A DNA stretch of 64,000 bases from contig DBXM01000033.1 of the NCBI GenBank assembly GCA_002309655.1, positions 47,763 to 111,762 on the forward strand, read 5' to 3'. Of this stretch, positions 43,444 through 53,017 are shown in pieces. This stretch comes from Mageeibacillus sp. UBA1212. Its GTDB lineage: Bacteria; Bacillota; Clostridia; UBA1212. The position numbers were made by a program, and so were the translations under genes. Every line of letters starts with the position of its first letter. The first letter of the stretch is position 1. The notes under the pieces were generated by a model. It saw only the letters and a program-made list of their open reading frames with translations, was not told the DNA's origin and ran no database searches.

Positions 43444-43464
43444 TTGCGCGTTATGTGCGCGCAA
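43444..43464. promoter_or_regulatory. Inverted repeat upstream of the GH43-like gene promoter
   Basis: TTGCGCG (43444-43450) and CGCGCAA (43458-43464) with 7 bases between, about 15 bases before the -35 box. Possible operator; may be incidental. Confidence 0.35.
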
Positions 43465-43478
43465 TTTAAAATCCGACC

Positions 43479-43507
43479 TTGAAATCCGGCGCGAAGAATT
43501 GTATAAT
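43479..43507 (+). promoter_or_regulatory. Promoter of the GH43-like lipoprotein gene
   Basis: TTGAAA at 43479-43484 and TATAAT at 43502-43507, spacing 17. Because the transcript should begin near 43514, an upstream in-frame start at 43382 is excluded. Confidence 0.78.
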
Positions 43508-43558
43508 GAACACAGTTGGCGACAACCGACAACCTATATAAAAAACGGAGGTAATTTC

Positions 43559-45457
43559 ATGTCAAAACTCAGAAGAATTTTCATGATGATAATTAGCGGA
43601 ATTCTTTCTCTGCTTTTGCTTACGTCCTGCACCGTAACGCCCGGAAACAATCCCGGGAAGACAGATGATCCGAACAATCCGTCAGAGGAGCCGACTCCCG
43701 ACGAGATAATGCCCGGACGCGAATTCGACGACGAGCTTCCGAGAGTTCAGCCGGTCGAGAACACTCACTTCCACTTCGAGACCGTCGACACCGGCTTCAA
43801 CGTTTACTGCGCGGTTGAGGGCAAGTGGGGCTACAGATACGCTCCGAGCATTTTGTACTATCCCGACGGAACTATGGACGCCTGGTTCGCGACGCCCGGA
43901 ACGAGCGGCGAATGGGACTGGTTTACGTGGAAGCACTCCGACGACGGCGGCAAGACTTGGTCGGAAGAGAAGCTCGTTCTTCAGCCGACTCCCGATTCGA
44001 TGGACCACTATTCCGTATGCGACCCCGGCGTAATTTATTTTGGCGGCTGGTACTACCTCGGCTACACTTCGACAATCGTAAGCACGAACGGCGGTATCAA
44101 CAACAACGTTTTCGTCGCGCGTTCGAGAAAGCCTGACGGACCGTACGAGAAGTGGAACGGAAACGGCTGGGGCGGCGATCCGCAGCCTATCGTTTACTAC
44201 AACGAAGCCGACGCGTCATGGGGCGCCGGCGAGCCGAGCTTTGTCGAGCTTGACGGCAAACTCTACATTTACTACACGTGGGCTTCCGACGTGGGTGAAT
44301 ACGAGTACGTATCGATCGCGGATTCAACCTCCGAAAACTGGCCCGCGACGATGGAATTCAAGGGCATGGCCTTCAAGAAGACAGGCGACCAGTTCGACGT
44401 CTGCTACTGTGAAGACGTCGGCCTTTTCCTCGGCGTTCAGACTTACAACAGATTCACTGCCAACAGCGGCATTCAGCTCTACGAGTCCAAGGACGGCATT
44501 CATTTTATCAAAGGAGAGTTCATCAAGAAGAATATCGCCCAGATGTGCCACAACATGGGTATTTCAAAGCGCTCCAACGGCCACATCCAGCTCAAGGACA
44601 ACCTGATGCTCGGTTACGCGTTCGCTCCCGGCGTCGGCAACGACTTCTGGGGCAAGTGGGCGACAAGATTCGTTTTCATCAACCTTGAGACGTACCAGGG
44701 CGACCTCAGAAAAGAATCCAAGAGCGACAAGAACGTACTCATCACAGACGCGTTCTGGCCTCCTGTAGAGAACCCGGTTCCCGAGGGACTTACGACGCTT
44801 CCTCACCTTGTGAAAGTCAACACGGGGTCTACTTACGGCGATCTCGACGTCGCGTGGATCGACTCGAACATCAAGACGCACAAGATTGTCGAGGATGCAG
44901 ACGTTGCAAAAATATCATTCTCGAATTACGACACTTCGCTCATCAAATTCGACGGCAAGAAGATCGTTGCGCTTAAAGAGGGCAAAACCGAGGTTACAGC
45001 CACTTACGAAGGCTACAGCATAACTTTCAAGGTCTACGTCTATCCCGAGAACTTCGTGTTTGATCAGTCGTTCCCGGCTATCGAGAGCGTTACTGCGGTT
45101 CAGCCCGAGATGACGATCTATAATGGCAAGGCCAACGGCGCGAAGCACAAGCCGCAGGTAAGGGGCCTCGTAAAGTTCGTCGACGACACTTGGGGAGAGT
45201 GCTACAATGACTCAACCAAGAAACACGCCGACTATCCTGCAATGGTACCGTCCGAGCATTATCCCGTCACTTACACCTCCAGCGACACGGGAATAGTCAC
45301 TGTTACAAAGACCGGACAGCTCCAGGCAAAGGGTCTCGGCGACGCGGTCATTACGGCTCAGATCGGAGACGACCCGAAGAACTCCTACACGGTTACAATC
45401 CACGTCGTAGAGCCGCCCGCCGAGTTCAACTGGTCCGAAGCCGACTATAAGTGGTAA
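43559..45457 (+). CDS. Lipoprotein with GH43-like beta-propeller and two Big2-type domains
   Basis: 632 residues from the ATG at 43559, with GGAGG at 43547-43551. Lipobox LTSC at about residue 23, then a Pro/Asn-rich linker. A five-bladed-propeller domain (about 65-385) has the GH43/GH32-like texture: YAPSILYYPDGTM, SVCDPGVIYFGGWYYLGY and GAGEPSFVELDGKLYIYY, with acidic residues in positions typical of arabinanases. Two BIG2-like immunoglobulin domains (about 425-500 and 555-620, VTATYEGYSITFKVYV and AKGLGDAVITAQIG) end the protein. Probably an extracellular glycosidase or sialidase-like glycan binder; the exact family is unresolved. Confidence 0.72.
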   Translation: MSKLRRIFMMIISGILSLLLLTSCTVTPGNNPGKTDDPNNPSEEPTPDEIMPGREFDDELPRVQPVENTHFHFETVDTGFNVYCAVEGKWGYRYAPSILYYPDGTMDAWFATPGTSGEWDWFTWKHSDDGGKTWSEEKLVLQPTPDSMDHYSVCDPGVIYFGGWYYLGYTSTIVSTNGGINNNVFVARSRKPDGPYEKWNGNGWGGDPQPIVYYNEADASWGAGEPSFVELDGKLYIYYTWASDVGEYEYVSIADSTSENWPATMEFKGMAFKKTGDQFDVCYCEDVGLFLGVQTYNRFTANSGIQLYESKDGIHFIKGEFIKKNIAQMCHNMGISKRSNGHIQLKDNLMLGYAFAPGVGNDFWGKWATRFVFINLETYQGDLRKESKSDKNVLITDAFWPPVENPVPEGLTTLPHLVKVNTGSTYGDLDVAWIDSNIKTHKIVEDADVAKISFSNYDTSLIKFDGKKIVALKEGKTEVTATYEGYSITFKVYVYPENFVFDQSFPAIESVTAVQPEMTIYNGKANGAKHKPQVRGLVKFVDDTWGECYNDSTKKHADYPAMVPSEHYPVTYTSSDTGIVTVTKTGQLQAKGLGDAVITAQIGDDPKNSYTVTIHVVEPPAEFNWSEADYKW

Positions 45458-45496
45458 TCAAACAATGATACCGCGGATGACGGCATAAACACCCAA

Positions 45497-45533
45497 GGCA
45501 GCGGCCGCGTTTAAATGCGGCTGTTGCCTTTTG
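45497..45533 (+). terminator. Terminator after the GH43-like gene
   Basis: A 12-bp imperfect stem (GGCAGCGGCCGC with GCGGCTGTTGCC) followed by TTTTGC. Confidence 0.75.
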
Positions 45534-45558
45534 CAAATTAAATCACCGGGAGAGACAA

Positions 45559-46536
45559 ATGGAACAGGTAAAAATAAACGAACTCATCGCGGGCGGCCCC
45601 GCAAATCTGTATTTGATGATAGAAAGCATATCAGTCAAGCAGAAAAAATCCGGCGACAAGTATCTGAATTTCGTTCTTAAGGACAGATCCGGAAAAATTT
45701 CCGCCAACTACTGGTCGCCTTCACGCGCCGAGCTGGGAGCTTTCGCGGCGAACGATATAGTCTTTGTCGAATCCGAAACAGAGTCATACCAGGAAAAGAT
45801 CCAGCTCAACATCAGGAAGATCAGGAAGGTGCAGGAAAGCGACGGAGTAGGGCTTTCGGACTTCATCAAGTCAAGCCCGAAGAGCGGCGAGGAGATGTAC
45901 CGCGAAGTAATTGCGTATATCGAAAAATACGTCGATAACGACGACCTGAAAAAGCTAACGCTGACGGTTTACGAAGACTACAAAGAGAAGCTTCTCACCT
46001 GGCCGGCAGCGATTTCGTTCCACCACGCGGAGATTGGCGGACTGCTCAGACACACCATAGGGGTGATGCGCGGCTGCTTTTATATGTACCAGGCGTACAG
46101 ATTCCTCAACAAGGACCTGTTGCTCTGCGGCGCGGCGCTTCACGACATCGGAAAGCTGTACGAATACGTCCAGAACGACAACGGCCTTCTCAAGGAGATG
46201 ACAGTCGACGGCGCTCTGGTGTCGCATATAATTCGGGGCGCGATGATAATCGAGGACTACGGAAAGAGACTCGGCACCGACCCTGAAGTCATGGTTCTCC
46301 TTACGCATATGATTCTGTCGCACCACGGCAAGCCGGAGTTCGGCAGCTCCGTTACTCCCAGGATTCCCGAGGCGTTTATTCTCCACGAGATGGACGACAT
46401 AGACGCGAAGGTTTACGAGATGGAGGACGCGCTGGCGAAAGTGAAAGAGGGAACGCTCACCGAAAGGCAGCGCGCCTTCGACGACGCCAGACTCTACAGA
46501 AGTCCGATGCTCACAGTCGGCGAGGATTTTCTTTGA
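45559..46536 (+). CDS. 3'-5' exoribonuclease YhaM-like (OB fold plus HD domain)
   Basis: 325 residues. The N-terminal OB-fold (about 5-95) contains KSGDKYLNFVLKDRSGKISANYW. The HD phosphohydrolase domain (about 155-300) contains SFHHAEIGGLLRHT, GAALHDIGKLYEY and ILSHHGKPEFGS, with the metal-binding His-Asp pairs. This is the YhaM/CBF1 family of RNA exonucleases, which trim RNA 3' ends. Ribosome site GGGAGA. It is followed by addB, with a 7-bp hairpin (46550-46571) but no T tract between them, so read-through is likely. Confidence 0.87.
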   Translation: MEQVKINELIAGGPANLYLMIESISVKQKKSGDKYLNFVLKDRSGKISANYWSPSRAELGAFAANDIVFVESETESYQEKIQLNIRKIRKVQESDGVGLSDFIKSSPKSGEEMYREVIAYIEKYVDNDDLKKLTLTVYEDYKEKLLTWPAAISFHHAEIGGLLRHTIGVMRGCFYMYQAYRFLNKDLLLCGAALHDIGKLYEYVQNDNGLLKEMTVDGALVSHIIRGAMIIEDYGKRLGTDPEVMVLLTHMILSHHGKPEFGSSVTPRIPEAFILHEMDDIDAKVYEMEDALAKVKEGTLTERQRAFDDARLYRSPMLTVGEDFL

Positions 46537-46588
46537 TTTGGTTTAAGCCGGCCGCAATTTAACGTGCGGCCTCAGGAAAGCGCTAAAA

Positions 46589-49500
46589 ATGGGTAAAATC
46601 ACGATATACACCGGGCCTGCGGGCTGCGGAAAGACATATAACGCGATAAAAGAATTCCTGGCGTCTGCCTCGAAGGGTGACGTTCTGTTTCCCGAAAGGC
46701 ATTCTTTTCTGATCGTTCCCGAACAGCTGACCGTCGAGATCGAAAACAAGCTTCTGGCTTCCGCGGAAACAGGCGGACTAATCGCCTCCGAAGTTATCAG
46801 CTTCAACAGGCTTATCTATAAAATCCTGAGCGACAGCAACAGGAGAACAGGAATTCCGCTGACGCCTTCGATGAGGGCAATGATTCTCGTAAAAGTTCTG
46901 AAAAACAACGAAAAGAAGCTGAAATATTTCAAAAGTACGCAGGAAAAGCCGTTTGCGGTCGCGAAACTCGGATCAACCATTACCGAACTCGAGAAGTATC
47001 TTGTCGACTCTTCAACGCTGGAAAACGCCGCCGCGGATTACGAACAGACTCACGCAGAGGACAAAATGACTGCAGACAAACTCCGCGACATCGCTCTGAT
47101 CAAAAAGGCGTTCACGGATGAGCTGACCGGGAAATACGCGGACGCGCAGCTTCTGGCCGGCGAGGCGATTGAGCTGATAAAGAGCGGCAAAACCTGCGTC
47201 ACCGGCAGCAACGTGTTCGTTGACAGTTTCAGCGGCTTTACAAAGGTGGAGCTTGAGATATTAAAAGAAATCTCTCTTCAATGCAGCTGTATGTCAATTT
47301 ACTGCTTCGAACCGGACTACGAGTCGTCATTTTTCGGCTGTCCGAAGGAGACAATCAGAACGCTTAAGGACACGCTTGAATCATCCGGGAACGTTTTCGA
47401 GAAAGTCAGTCTCGTTAACAACGCTTCTGGTATTTCCAGATTTTCCAACTCGGACGAACTTTACCACCTCAGCAAAAACTACGGAAAGATCGCGCCCAAA
47501 AACGCAACCCTTCTCAAAAACAAAGACAAACCGCACGACATCATATTCGCGGCGGAGGGTGAATTCTACCACGAACTTGAGGCTGCCGCGAACTATATTA
47601 ATTCTCTTGTCTCGAGCGGAAAATACGGCTGGTCGGATATAGCGGTTGCGATTCCTTCGCTCGACACGAAGCAGTACCTTGCAGACGCGGTTTTCAAGGG
47701 CAGGAACATTCCCACGTTTATCGACGCCAGACTCGAAAGGTCGGGGCATCCGGTCATCAGACTCGCTGACGCCTTCCTGAGAATCTGTGCCGGCGAACTC
47801 AACAAAAACACTCTTACGGCGCTTATCAGAACCGGGCTTGTCGCGTGCGACGGCGTGGCAATAGCAAGAGACGACGCGGACGTTCTCGAAAACGCTTTTA
47901 TGGCCGCAAACGTTCGCTCCCAAAAGAGCTTTATAAAATGCGTAGAAAGGCTTTCGAAGAAGTACGAAAACGCCAAAGAAAAGCCTTCGCACGTTTCCGC
48001 CGCCGAAAAACTGCTTGATCTGTTCTGCAACGACAGCGACGGGATTTTAATCAAGGCGAAACAGGCAGATACGGTCGGAGACGCGCTAAATCTGTTCCTG
48101 GATTTTGCGGCAGGGGTGGGGCTTGACGAGAACTTCTCGCAGCTTTCGAAGCTTGATAAAGGCGGCGACCCGGAGCTTGTGAGGACCTGGAACGTTTTCG
48201 TCGACATTATCGATGAGTGCCGACTTGCAATCGGAGACATATCCAAGGGCAGGAATGCTTTGTTTACGTTCACTGACGACGCGCTGATGGCGGCGGTCTC
48301 CTGTTTCCTGGTGGGATCGATTCCTTCATTCGCGGACTGCGTGCAGGTGGGCGACATCGACCGCTCGCTTTATCTCGACAAGAAGGTCATCATGATTCTC
48401 GGCGCGAACGAGGGCTGCTTCCCGGCCGAACCGCCCGACGACAGCTTTCTGGGCGATACCGAGCGCGAGGCGATCAAGAATGTCGGCGGACGAACCTCGT
48501 ACAACTCTCTGGAGCGGACGCTGCTGATGCAGTTTAACGTCTACTCTAAAATTCTCGCCGCAAGCGAAAAGCTCTACATCAGCTATTCACTTACCGACGA
48601 AAAAGGGAACGAGGTCACCCGCGCCGCGGCGCTTGACTCGATTGAGCGGCTTTTCGAAGAAACCGGGCGGACGGAGAGGCTCGTATTGCTTGATAAAGAA
48701 ACTGAAGACGATCCGCTTGATCAGGCGAAGAACGTTGCCCTCGATCCGGAACTGGTCAAAAGTCTTCTGCATATCAAGGATTCGTTCAGGACCGGCGTAA
48801 CTTCGCTTGACACGTACCGCGAGTGTCCGTACAAGTATTTTCTTGAAAAGATCGCAGCCCTCAAAGAGCGTGAAGACGGTTCGGTTCAGTATAATACGCT
48901 CGGATCATTCATGCACAAAATATTCGAAACAGCCGTAAAAACCGCCGTTTCAAAGCAAGCGGATTTCCGGAATTTGAAACTCGAAGACTGGAACGGCTAC
49001 GTCGAGGACGCGGTCAAGACGGTCGTGAACGACTCCGACGTTGCCGACATCGCATTTCTTGCCGAAATCTCGAACAAAAATAAGTTTTATACCGGCAGAG
49101 CCAAAATCAGCAGCGCCCATGAGCTGCGGCATATGTCCGGAAAAATCGAGGATGGCTTCAATTCTGCCGACGCGGAACTCAGTTACGGATTTGATGAAGT
49201 TCTTCCTTCGCTTGACATAACCGTAAACGGGACGGCGGTCACGTTGAGACTGGTCGGTTCAATCGACAGAGTAGATATCAAACAAACTGAAGACGGAAAG
49301 GCGGCAGTCGCTCTGATAGATTATAAAAGCGGCTCCAACTCCTCCGATCCCACAATGGGAAAGTTGCAGCTTCCTATATACTTCAAAGCGCTCGAAAACG
49401 GTATCGAACATTTCAAGAAAAAGCACAACCTTTCCGATGTCGAAATCGTAAAATTGGCGTATTACTACTACAGCGGCGATACATATAAATCCGGCAGACA

Positions 49501-49777
49501 GTCTCACACCGAATACCCTGTAGACCCCTCAGTACTTTCAGTGGACACGCTGAAGAAAAAGGCTGACAAAAATGAACAAGGATTCGCGTCATTAGAAGAG
49601 TATGCGGAAAAAGGCCTTGAAATAGCGGCAGAAACCGCCGGAAAACTCACCGGAGGAGAATTCACGCCTGATTACTCGTGCAGTTCATGCAAATATTGCA
49701 ATTACAGTTTTATGTGCGGCCGGAGGTATTCGAAGCAGGCCGAACAGAGCGCGGAAGACAATCAGAATGGAGATTAG
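46589..49777 (+). CDS. addB: AddB-like ATP-dependent helicase/deoxyribonuclease subunit B
   Basis: 1062 residues. Begins with a Walker A-like TGPAGCGKT (8-16) and a UvrD-like, inactivated helicase region, and ends with a PD-(D/E)xK nuclease (ALIDYKSGS; an upstream SIDRVDI strand). Cysteines flanking the nuclease (YRECPYKYF, then CSSCKYCNYSFMC at the end) match the four iron-sulfur ligands of AddB. It pairs with AddA for double-strand break processing, but no addA gene is adjacent. The gene overlaps the next reading frame by 11 bases. Confidence 0.87.
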   Translation: MGKITIYTGPAGCGKTYNAIKEFLASASKGDVLFPERHSFLIVPEQLTVEIENKLLASAETGGLIASEVISFNRLIYKILSDSNRRTGIPLTPSMRAMILVKVLKNNEKKLKYFKSTQEKPFAVAKLGSTITELEKYLVDSSTLENAAADYEQTHAEDKMTADKLRDIALIKKAFTDELTGKYADAQLLAGEAIELIKSGKTCVTGSNVFVDSFSGFTKVELEILKEISLQCSCMSIYCFEPDYESSFFGCPKETIRTLKDTLESSGNVFEKVSLVNNASGISRFSNSDELYHLSKNYGKIAPKNATLLKNKDKPHDIIFAAEGEFYHELEAAANYINSLVSSGKYGWSDIAVAIPSLDTKQYLADAVFKGRNIPTFIDARLERSGHPVIRLADAFLRICAGELNKNTLTALIRTGLVACDGVAIARDDADVLENAFMAANVRSQKSFIKCVERLSKKYENAKEKPSHVSAAEKLLDLFCNDSDGILIKAKQADTVGDALNLFLDFAAGVGLDENFSQLSKLDKGGDPELVRTWNVFVDIIDECRLAIGDISKGRNALFTFTDDALMAAVSCFLVGSIPSFADCVQVGDIDRSLYLDKKVIMILGANEGCFPAEPPDDSFLGDTEREAIKNVGGRTSYNSLERTLLMQFNVYSKILAASEKLYISYSLTDEKGNEVTRAAALDSIERLFEETGRTERLVLLDKETEDDPLDQAKNVALDPELVKSLLHIKDSFRTGVTSLDTYRECPYKYFLEKIAALKEREDGSVQYNTLGSFMHKIFETAVKTAVSKQADFRNLKLEDWNGYVEDAVKTVVNDSDVADIAFLAEISNKNKFYTGRAKISSAHELRHMSGKIEDGFNSADAELSYGFDEVLPSLDITVNGTAVTLRLVGSIDRVDIKQTEDGKAAVALIDYKSGSNSSDPTMGKLQLPIYFKALENGIEHFKKKHNLSDVEIVKLAYYYYSGDTYKSGRQSHTEYPVDPSVLSVDTLKKKADKNEQGFASLEEYAEKGLEIAAETAGKLTGGEFTPDYSCSSCKYCNYSFMCGRRYSKQAEQSAEDNQNGD

Positions 49778-52700
49778 AAAAATCGACGAAAAGAACATTC
49801 CCGGTTACGTGACTGACGTTCTGGACAGGCTTGAGAAGAACGGGCACGAGGCGTATATCGTCGGCGGGTGCGTGAGAGATCTTCTGCTCGGAAGAGTTCC
49901 GAAAGATTTCGACGTCACGACTTCCGCGACCACGGATGAGATGGGGAAGGCGTTCGAAGGGATGAAGGTCATTCCCACTGGTGTCAAGCACGGCACAGTC
50001 ACTGTGATGTCGGACGGGAACGGTATCGAGGTCACGACGTACAGAACCGACGGCGAATACAGCGACCACAGGCATCCCGACGGCGTCGTTTACACTTCCG
50101 ATCTGGCAGAGGATCTTTCGCGGCGCGATTTCACAATCAACGCGATGGCGTTCTCGCCGAAAAGAGGGCTTGTCGACAACCACGGCGGCATCGACGACCT
50201 TAAGGCGGGACTTATACGATGTGTGGGCGACCCGTTTAAGAGATTCGAAGAGGACGCTTTGAGGATAATGCGCGCGATCAGGTTCTCGGCCGTCTACGGT
50301 TTCGAGATCGAGGAACGCACACTGGAGGCCCTGGTGGCGAAAAGTCCGGACCTTAAATACGTCTCCTGCGAAAGGATCTACTCGGAGCTGTGCATGTTCC
50401 TGTCGGTTGAAAACACCGACAAAATGAAGGAGCTCATGCTCGGGCCGGCGCGCGAAGTCATTTTTAACGTTATTCCCGAGCTGAGAAGGGCGTCAGAGAC
50501 CGCGCAGATAAACCGGTTCCACCTTTTCGACGTATACACCCATTCTGTCATCGCGCTGGCGTCTTCACCGCCCGACACGGGGCTTCGACTTACGATGCTT
50601 CTTCACGATGTCGCCAAGCCGCAAACCGTTACTTACGACAAGAAAGGCTTCACGCACTTCAAGAATCATGCCGAAACCGGAAGCGTGATCAGCGAAGAGA
50701 TCTTGAAGAGGCTGCGTGCGCCGAATGCTACAGTGAGACGCGTCACCACGTTGATTAAATACCACGAATTTTTCAAAGATGTGTCAGTGAAGGAGGAGCG
50801 CTATCAGGCGGCGGCAGGAAAAATACTGAGAGCTGTCGGCCCGGAACTTGCTGAAGACCTCGTTTACGTTATGCGCGCCGACATCAACGGGAAGAGCAAC
50901 TACGCGCTCACGGTGAACCTCGCTACAATTGACAATTTACAGAGCGCAATCTATAATTACAAACGGTCCGGAAGACCGTACAGTCTCTCCGGTCTTTGCG
51001 TTTCGGGCCGCGATCTCATCAGGAACGCCGGCATACCTTCGGGGAGGGAACTCGGCGCGGTCTTGGAGACGATTCTCGAGGAAATCATCGAAGGAACGCT
51101 CGAAAACGACAGAAAAGCGATAATCGCGCGCGCAAGGCAGATTTACAATTCACATAGTAAGCAAACCGTCGTTGACGGTACCAAATTGGAAAAACCGAAA
51201 GGACATCCGGAAATGAACGAAGAGAGAGTTAAAAAGCAGTATTCGGTCTGGTCTTCAAGCAGATATTTCGACGCTGCGACAAGGAAGGAACTTAAGGCGG
51301 TCAAGGACGAGAGCGAAATCTACGACAGGTTCTACAAAGACCTGGAGTTCGGCACGGCGGGCCTTCGAGGCGTCATGGGTGCCGGTACCAACAGGATGAA
51401 CATATTCGTGGTCAGGCGCGCAAGCACCGGCGTTGCGGACTGGATCTGTTCACGCGGAGAGGAATACAAAAAGCGCGGCGTTGCGGTCTCCTACGACACG
51501 AGAAACAATTCGTTTGTTTTCGCGAAGGAGGCGGCGGCGGTATTCGCCTCCAAAGGCATCAAAACCTACATATTCAAGGAGACCGCGCCGGTTCCGGTCC
51601 TTTCGTTCACGGTCTGGTCGCAGAACCTGGCAGCCGGCGTCATGATCACCGCCAGCCACAACCCGAAGGAGTACAACGGATACAAGGTCTACTGCGAAGG
51701 CGGCGTCCAGATTGCGCCGGAAATGGCTGACGTTATCACCGCGAAAATCGAGTCGTACTCGGACTTCACGAAGCTTCCCGTTCCGGATTACGAGGCGCTC
51801 AAAAAGACGAGAATGCTCTCGTACGTAAGCGAGAAGGTCATTCGTGCATACTACGACAGAATCAACGCTCTCGCCGCATACAGAGAGATCAACGAAAAGT
51901 ACGCTGACGAGCTCACCACGGTTTATTCACCGCTTCACGGCGCGGGCGCGAAATACGTCGCAAAAGCGTTCAAAAACGCCGGCCTCGGCAAGAATTTCTA
52001 CATAGTCAAAGAGCAGGAAAAGCCGGACGGGAACTTCCCGACGGTTCCGGTTCCGAACCCCGAAAATATCGCGGCTTTTACTCTTGCGCTCAAGCTTGCT
52101 GAGGAGAAGAACGCGGACGTCGTCATTGCCACCGACCCGGATTCGGACAGAATGGGCGCGTTCGTGAAGACGAAAGAAGGCGGCTACGTCAACCTCACCG
52201 GCAACAGAATCGGCTGCCTGTTCATCAACTATCTCACTGAGCTTCGTAAGTCGCTCGGGCTTTTAAAGGACGACTCCTTCGCGGTTTCCACGATAGTTTC
52301 CACCGACCTGGCGGGCGAGATCTGCAAGGCCCGCGGAATCAAATTCAAGAGCGTGCTCACAGGCTTCAAGTATATAGGCGACCTGATTACCGAGGAGAAC
52401 AAGGACAGCTTTATTCTGGGGTTTGAGGAGAGCTACGGCTTCCTGACCGAGGGGTACGCGAGAGACAAGGACGGAGTTGCGGCGGCGCTGGTTTTCGCGG
52501 AGATGGCGCTTTACTACAAGCACAAGTACGGTCTGACGCTTGCGGAAGTTCTCGACGGCGTCTATAAAGAGTACGGCTACAGGCACGAGAGCGCGTTCTC
52601 GATCGACCTGCCGGGAGAGTCGGGAAGAGAGAAGATCAACAAGATCATGCGGTTCGCGCGCGAAAACGCCGAAACGTTCCCGGGAGGAGGCTACACCGTA

Positions 52701-52961
52701 AAATCCCTTATGGACGTCTTGAAAGGAACCGAAACCGTCTACAGGGCGGGAAGCGCCAAAACTCACAAGATCGATCTTCCCGAGTCTGACGTTCTCAAAT
52801 ACAAGCTTTCAAACGGCTGGTTCGCAATAAGGCCTTCGGGAACAGAGCCCAAGATCAAGATCTACGTCGGAATCAAGGCGAAAACCCAGGCGAAAGCCGA
52901 CGCAGACGCAGACGCGCTCAAGAAATACCTTAAAGAAAAGATTCTGAAAATCATCGAATGA
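49767..52961 (+). CDS. Single reading frame joining tRNA CCA-nucleotidyltransferase and phosphoglucomutase
   Basis: 1064 codons without a stop. Residues 1 to about 462 form a complete class II CCA-adding enzyme (VGGCVRDLLLGR, KDFDVTTSAT, RRDFTINAMAF, and an HD domain with LLHDVAKP). Residues 483-1064 form a complete phosphopentomutase/phosphoglucomutase-type alpha-D-phosphohexomutase: active Ser630 in TASHNP, metal loop TDPDSDRMG, substrate loop GFEESYG, and phosphate loop RPSGTEPK. The 20-residue junction is low in conservation. An internal ATG at 51213, with AAAGGA 9 bases upstream, is the natural mutase start. TAG-TAA stop codons occur at 51155-51160, one frame away, right where the CCA enzyme should end. 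This is either a real fusion, dual initiation, or a sequencing/assembly indel. Confidence 0.85.
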   Translation: MEIRKIDEKNIPGYVTDVLDRLEKNGHEAYIVGGCVRDLLLGRVPKDFDVTTSATTDEMGKAFEGMKVIPTGVKHGTVTVMSDGNGIEVTTYRTDGEYSDHRHPDGVVYTSDLAEDLSRRDFTINAMAFSPKRGLVDNHGGIDDLKAGLIRCVGDPFKRFEEDALRIMRAIRFSAVYGFEIEERTLEALVAKSPDLKYVSCERIYSELCMFLSVENTDKMKELMLGPAREVIFNVIPELRRASETAQINRFHLFDVYTHSVIALASSPPDTGLRLTMLLHDVAKPQTVTYDKKGFTHFKNHAETGSVISEEILKRLRAPNATVRRVTTLIKYHEFFKDVSVKEERYQAAAGKILRAVGPELAEDLVYVMRADINGKSNYALTVNLATIDNLQSAIYNYKRSGRPYSLSGLCVSGRDLIRNAGIPSGRELGAVLETILEEIIEGTLENDRKAIIARARQIYNSHSKQTVVDGTKLEKPKGHPEMNEERVKKQYSVWSSSRYFDAATRKELKAVKDESEIYDRFYKDLEFGTAGLRGVMGAGTNRMNIFVVRRASTGVADWICSRGEEYKKRGVAVSYDTRNNSFVFAKEAAAVFASKGIKTYIFKETAPVPVLSFTVWSQNLAAGVMITASHNPKEYNGYKVYCEGGVQIAPEMADVITAKIESYSDFTKLPVPDYEALKKTRMLSYVSEKVIRAYYDRINALAAYREINEKYADELTTVYSPLHGAGAKYVAKAFKNAGLGKNFYIVKEQEKPDGNFPTVPVPNPENIAAFTLALKLAEEKNADVVIATDPDSDRMGAFVKTKEGGYVNLTGNRIGCLFINYLTELRKSLGLLKDDSFAVSTIVSTDLAGEICKARGIKFKSVLTGFKYIGDLITEENKDSFILGFEESYGFLTEGYARDKDGVAAALVFAEMALYYKHKYGLTLAEVLDGVYKEYGYRHESAFSIDLPGESGREKINKIMRFARENAETFPGGGYTVKSLMDVLKGTETVYRAGSAKTHKIDLPESDVLKYKLSNGWFAIRPSGTEPKIKIYVGIKAKTQAKADADADALKKYLKEKILKIIE

Positions 52962-53017
52962 TTGTGTATTAATTACTTGAGCCGCGCTTCATTACGCACG
53001 ACGAAAGGCGTTTAATA

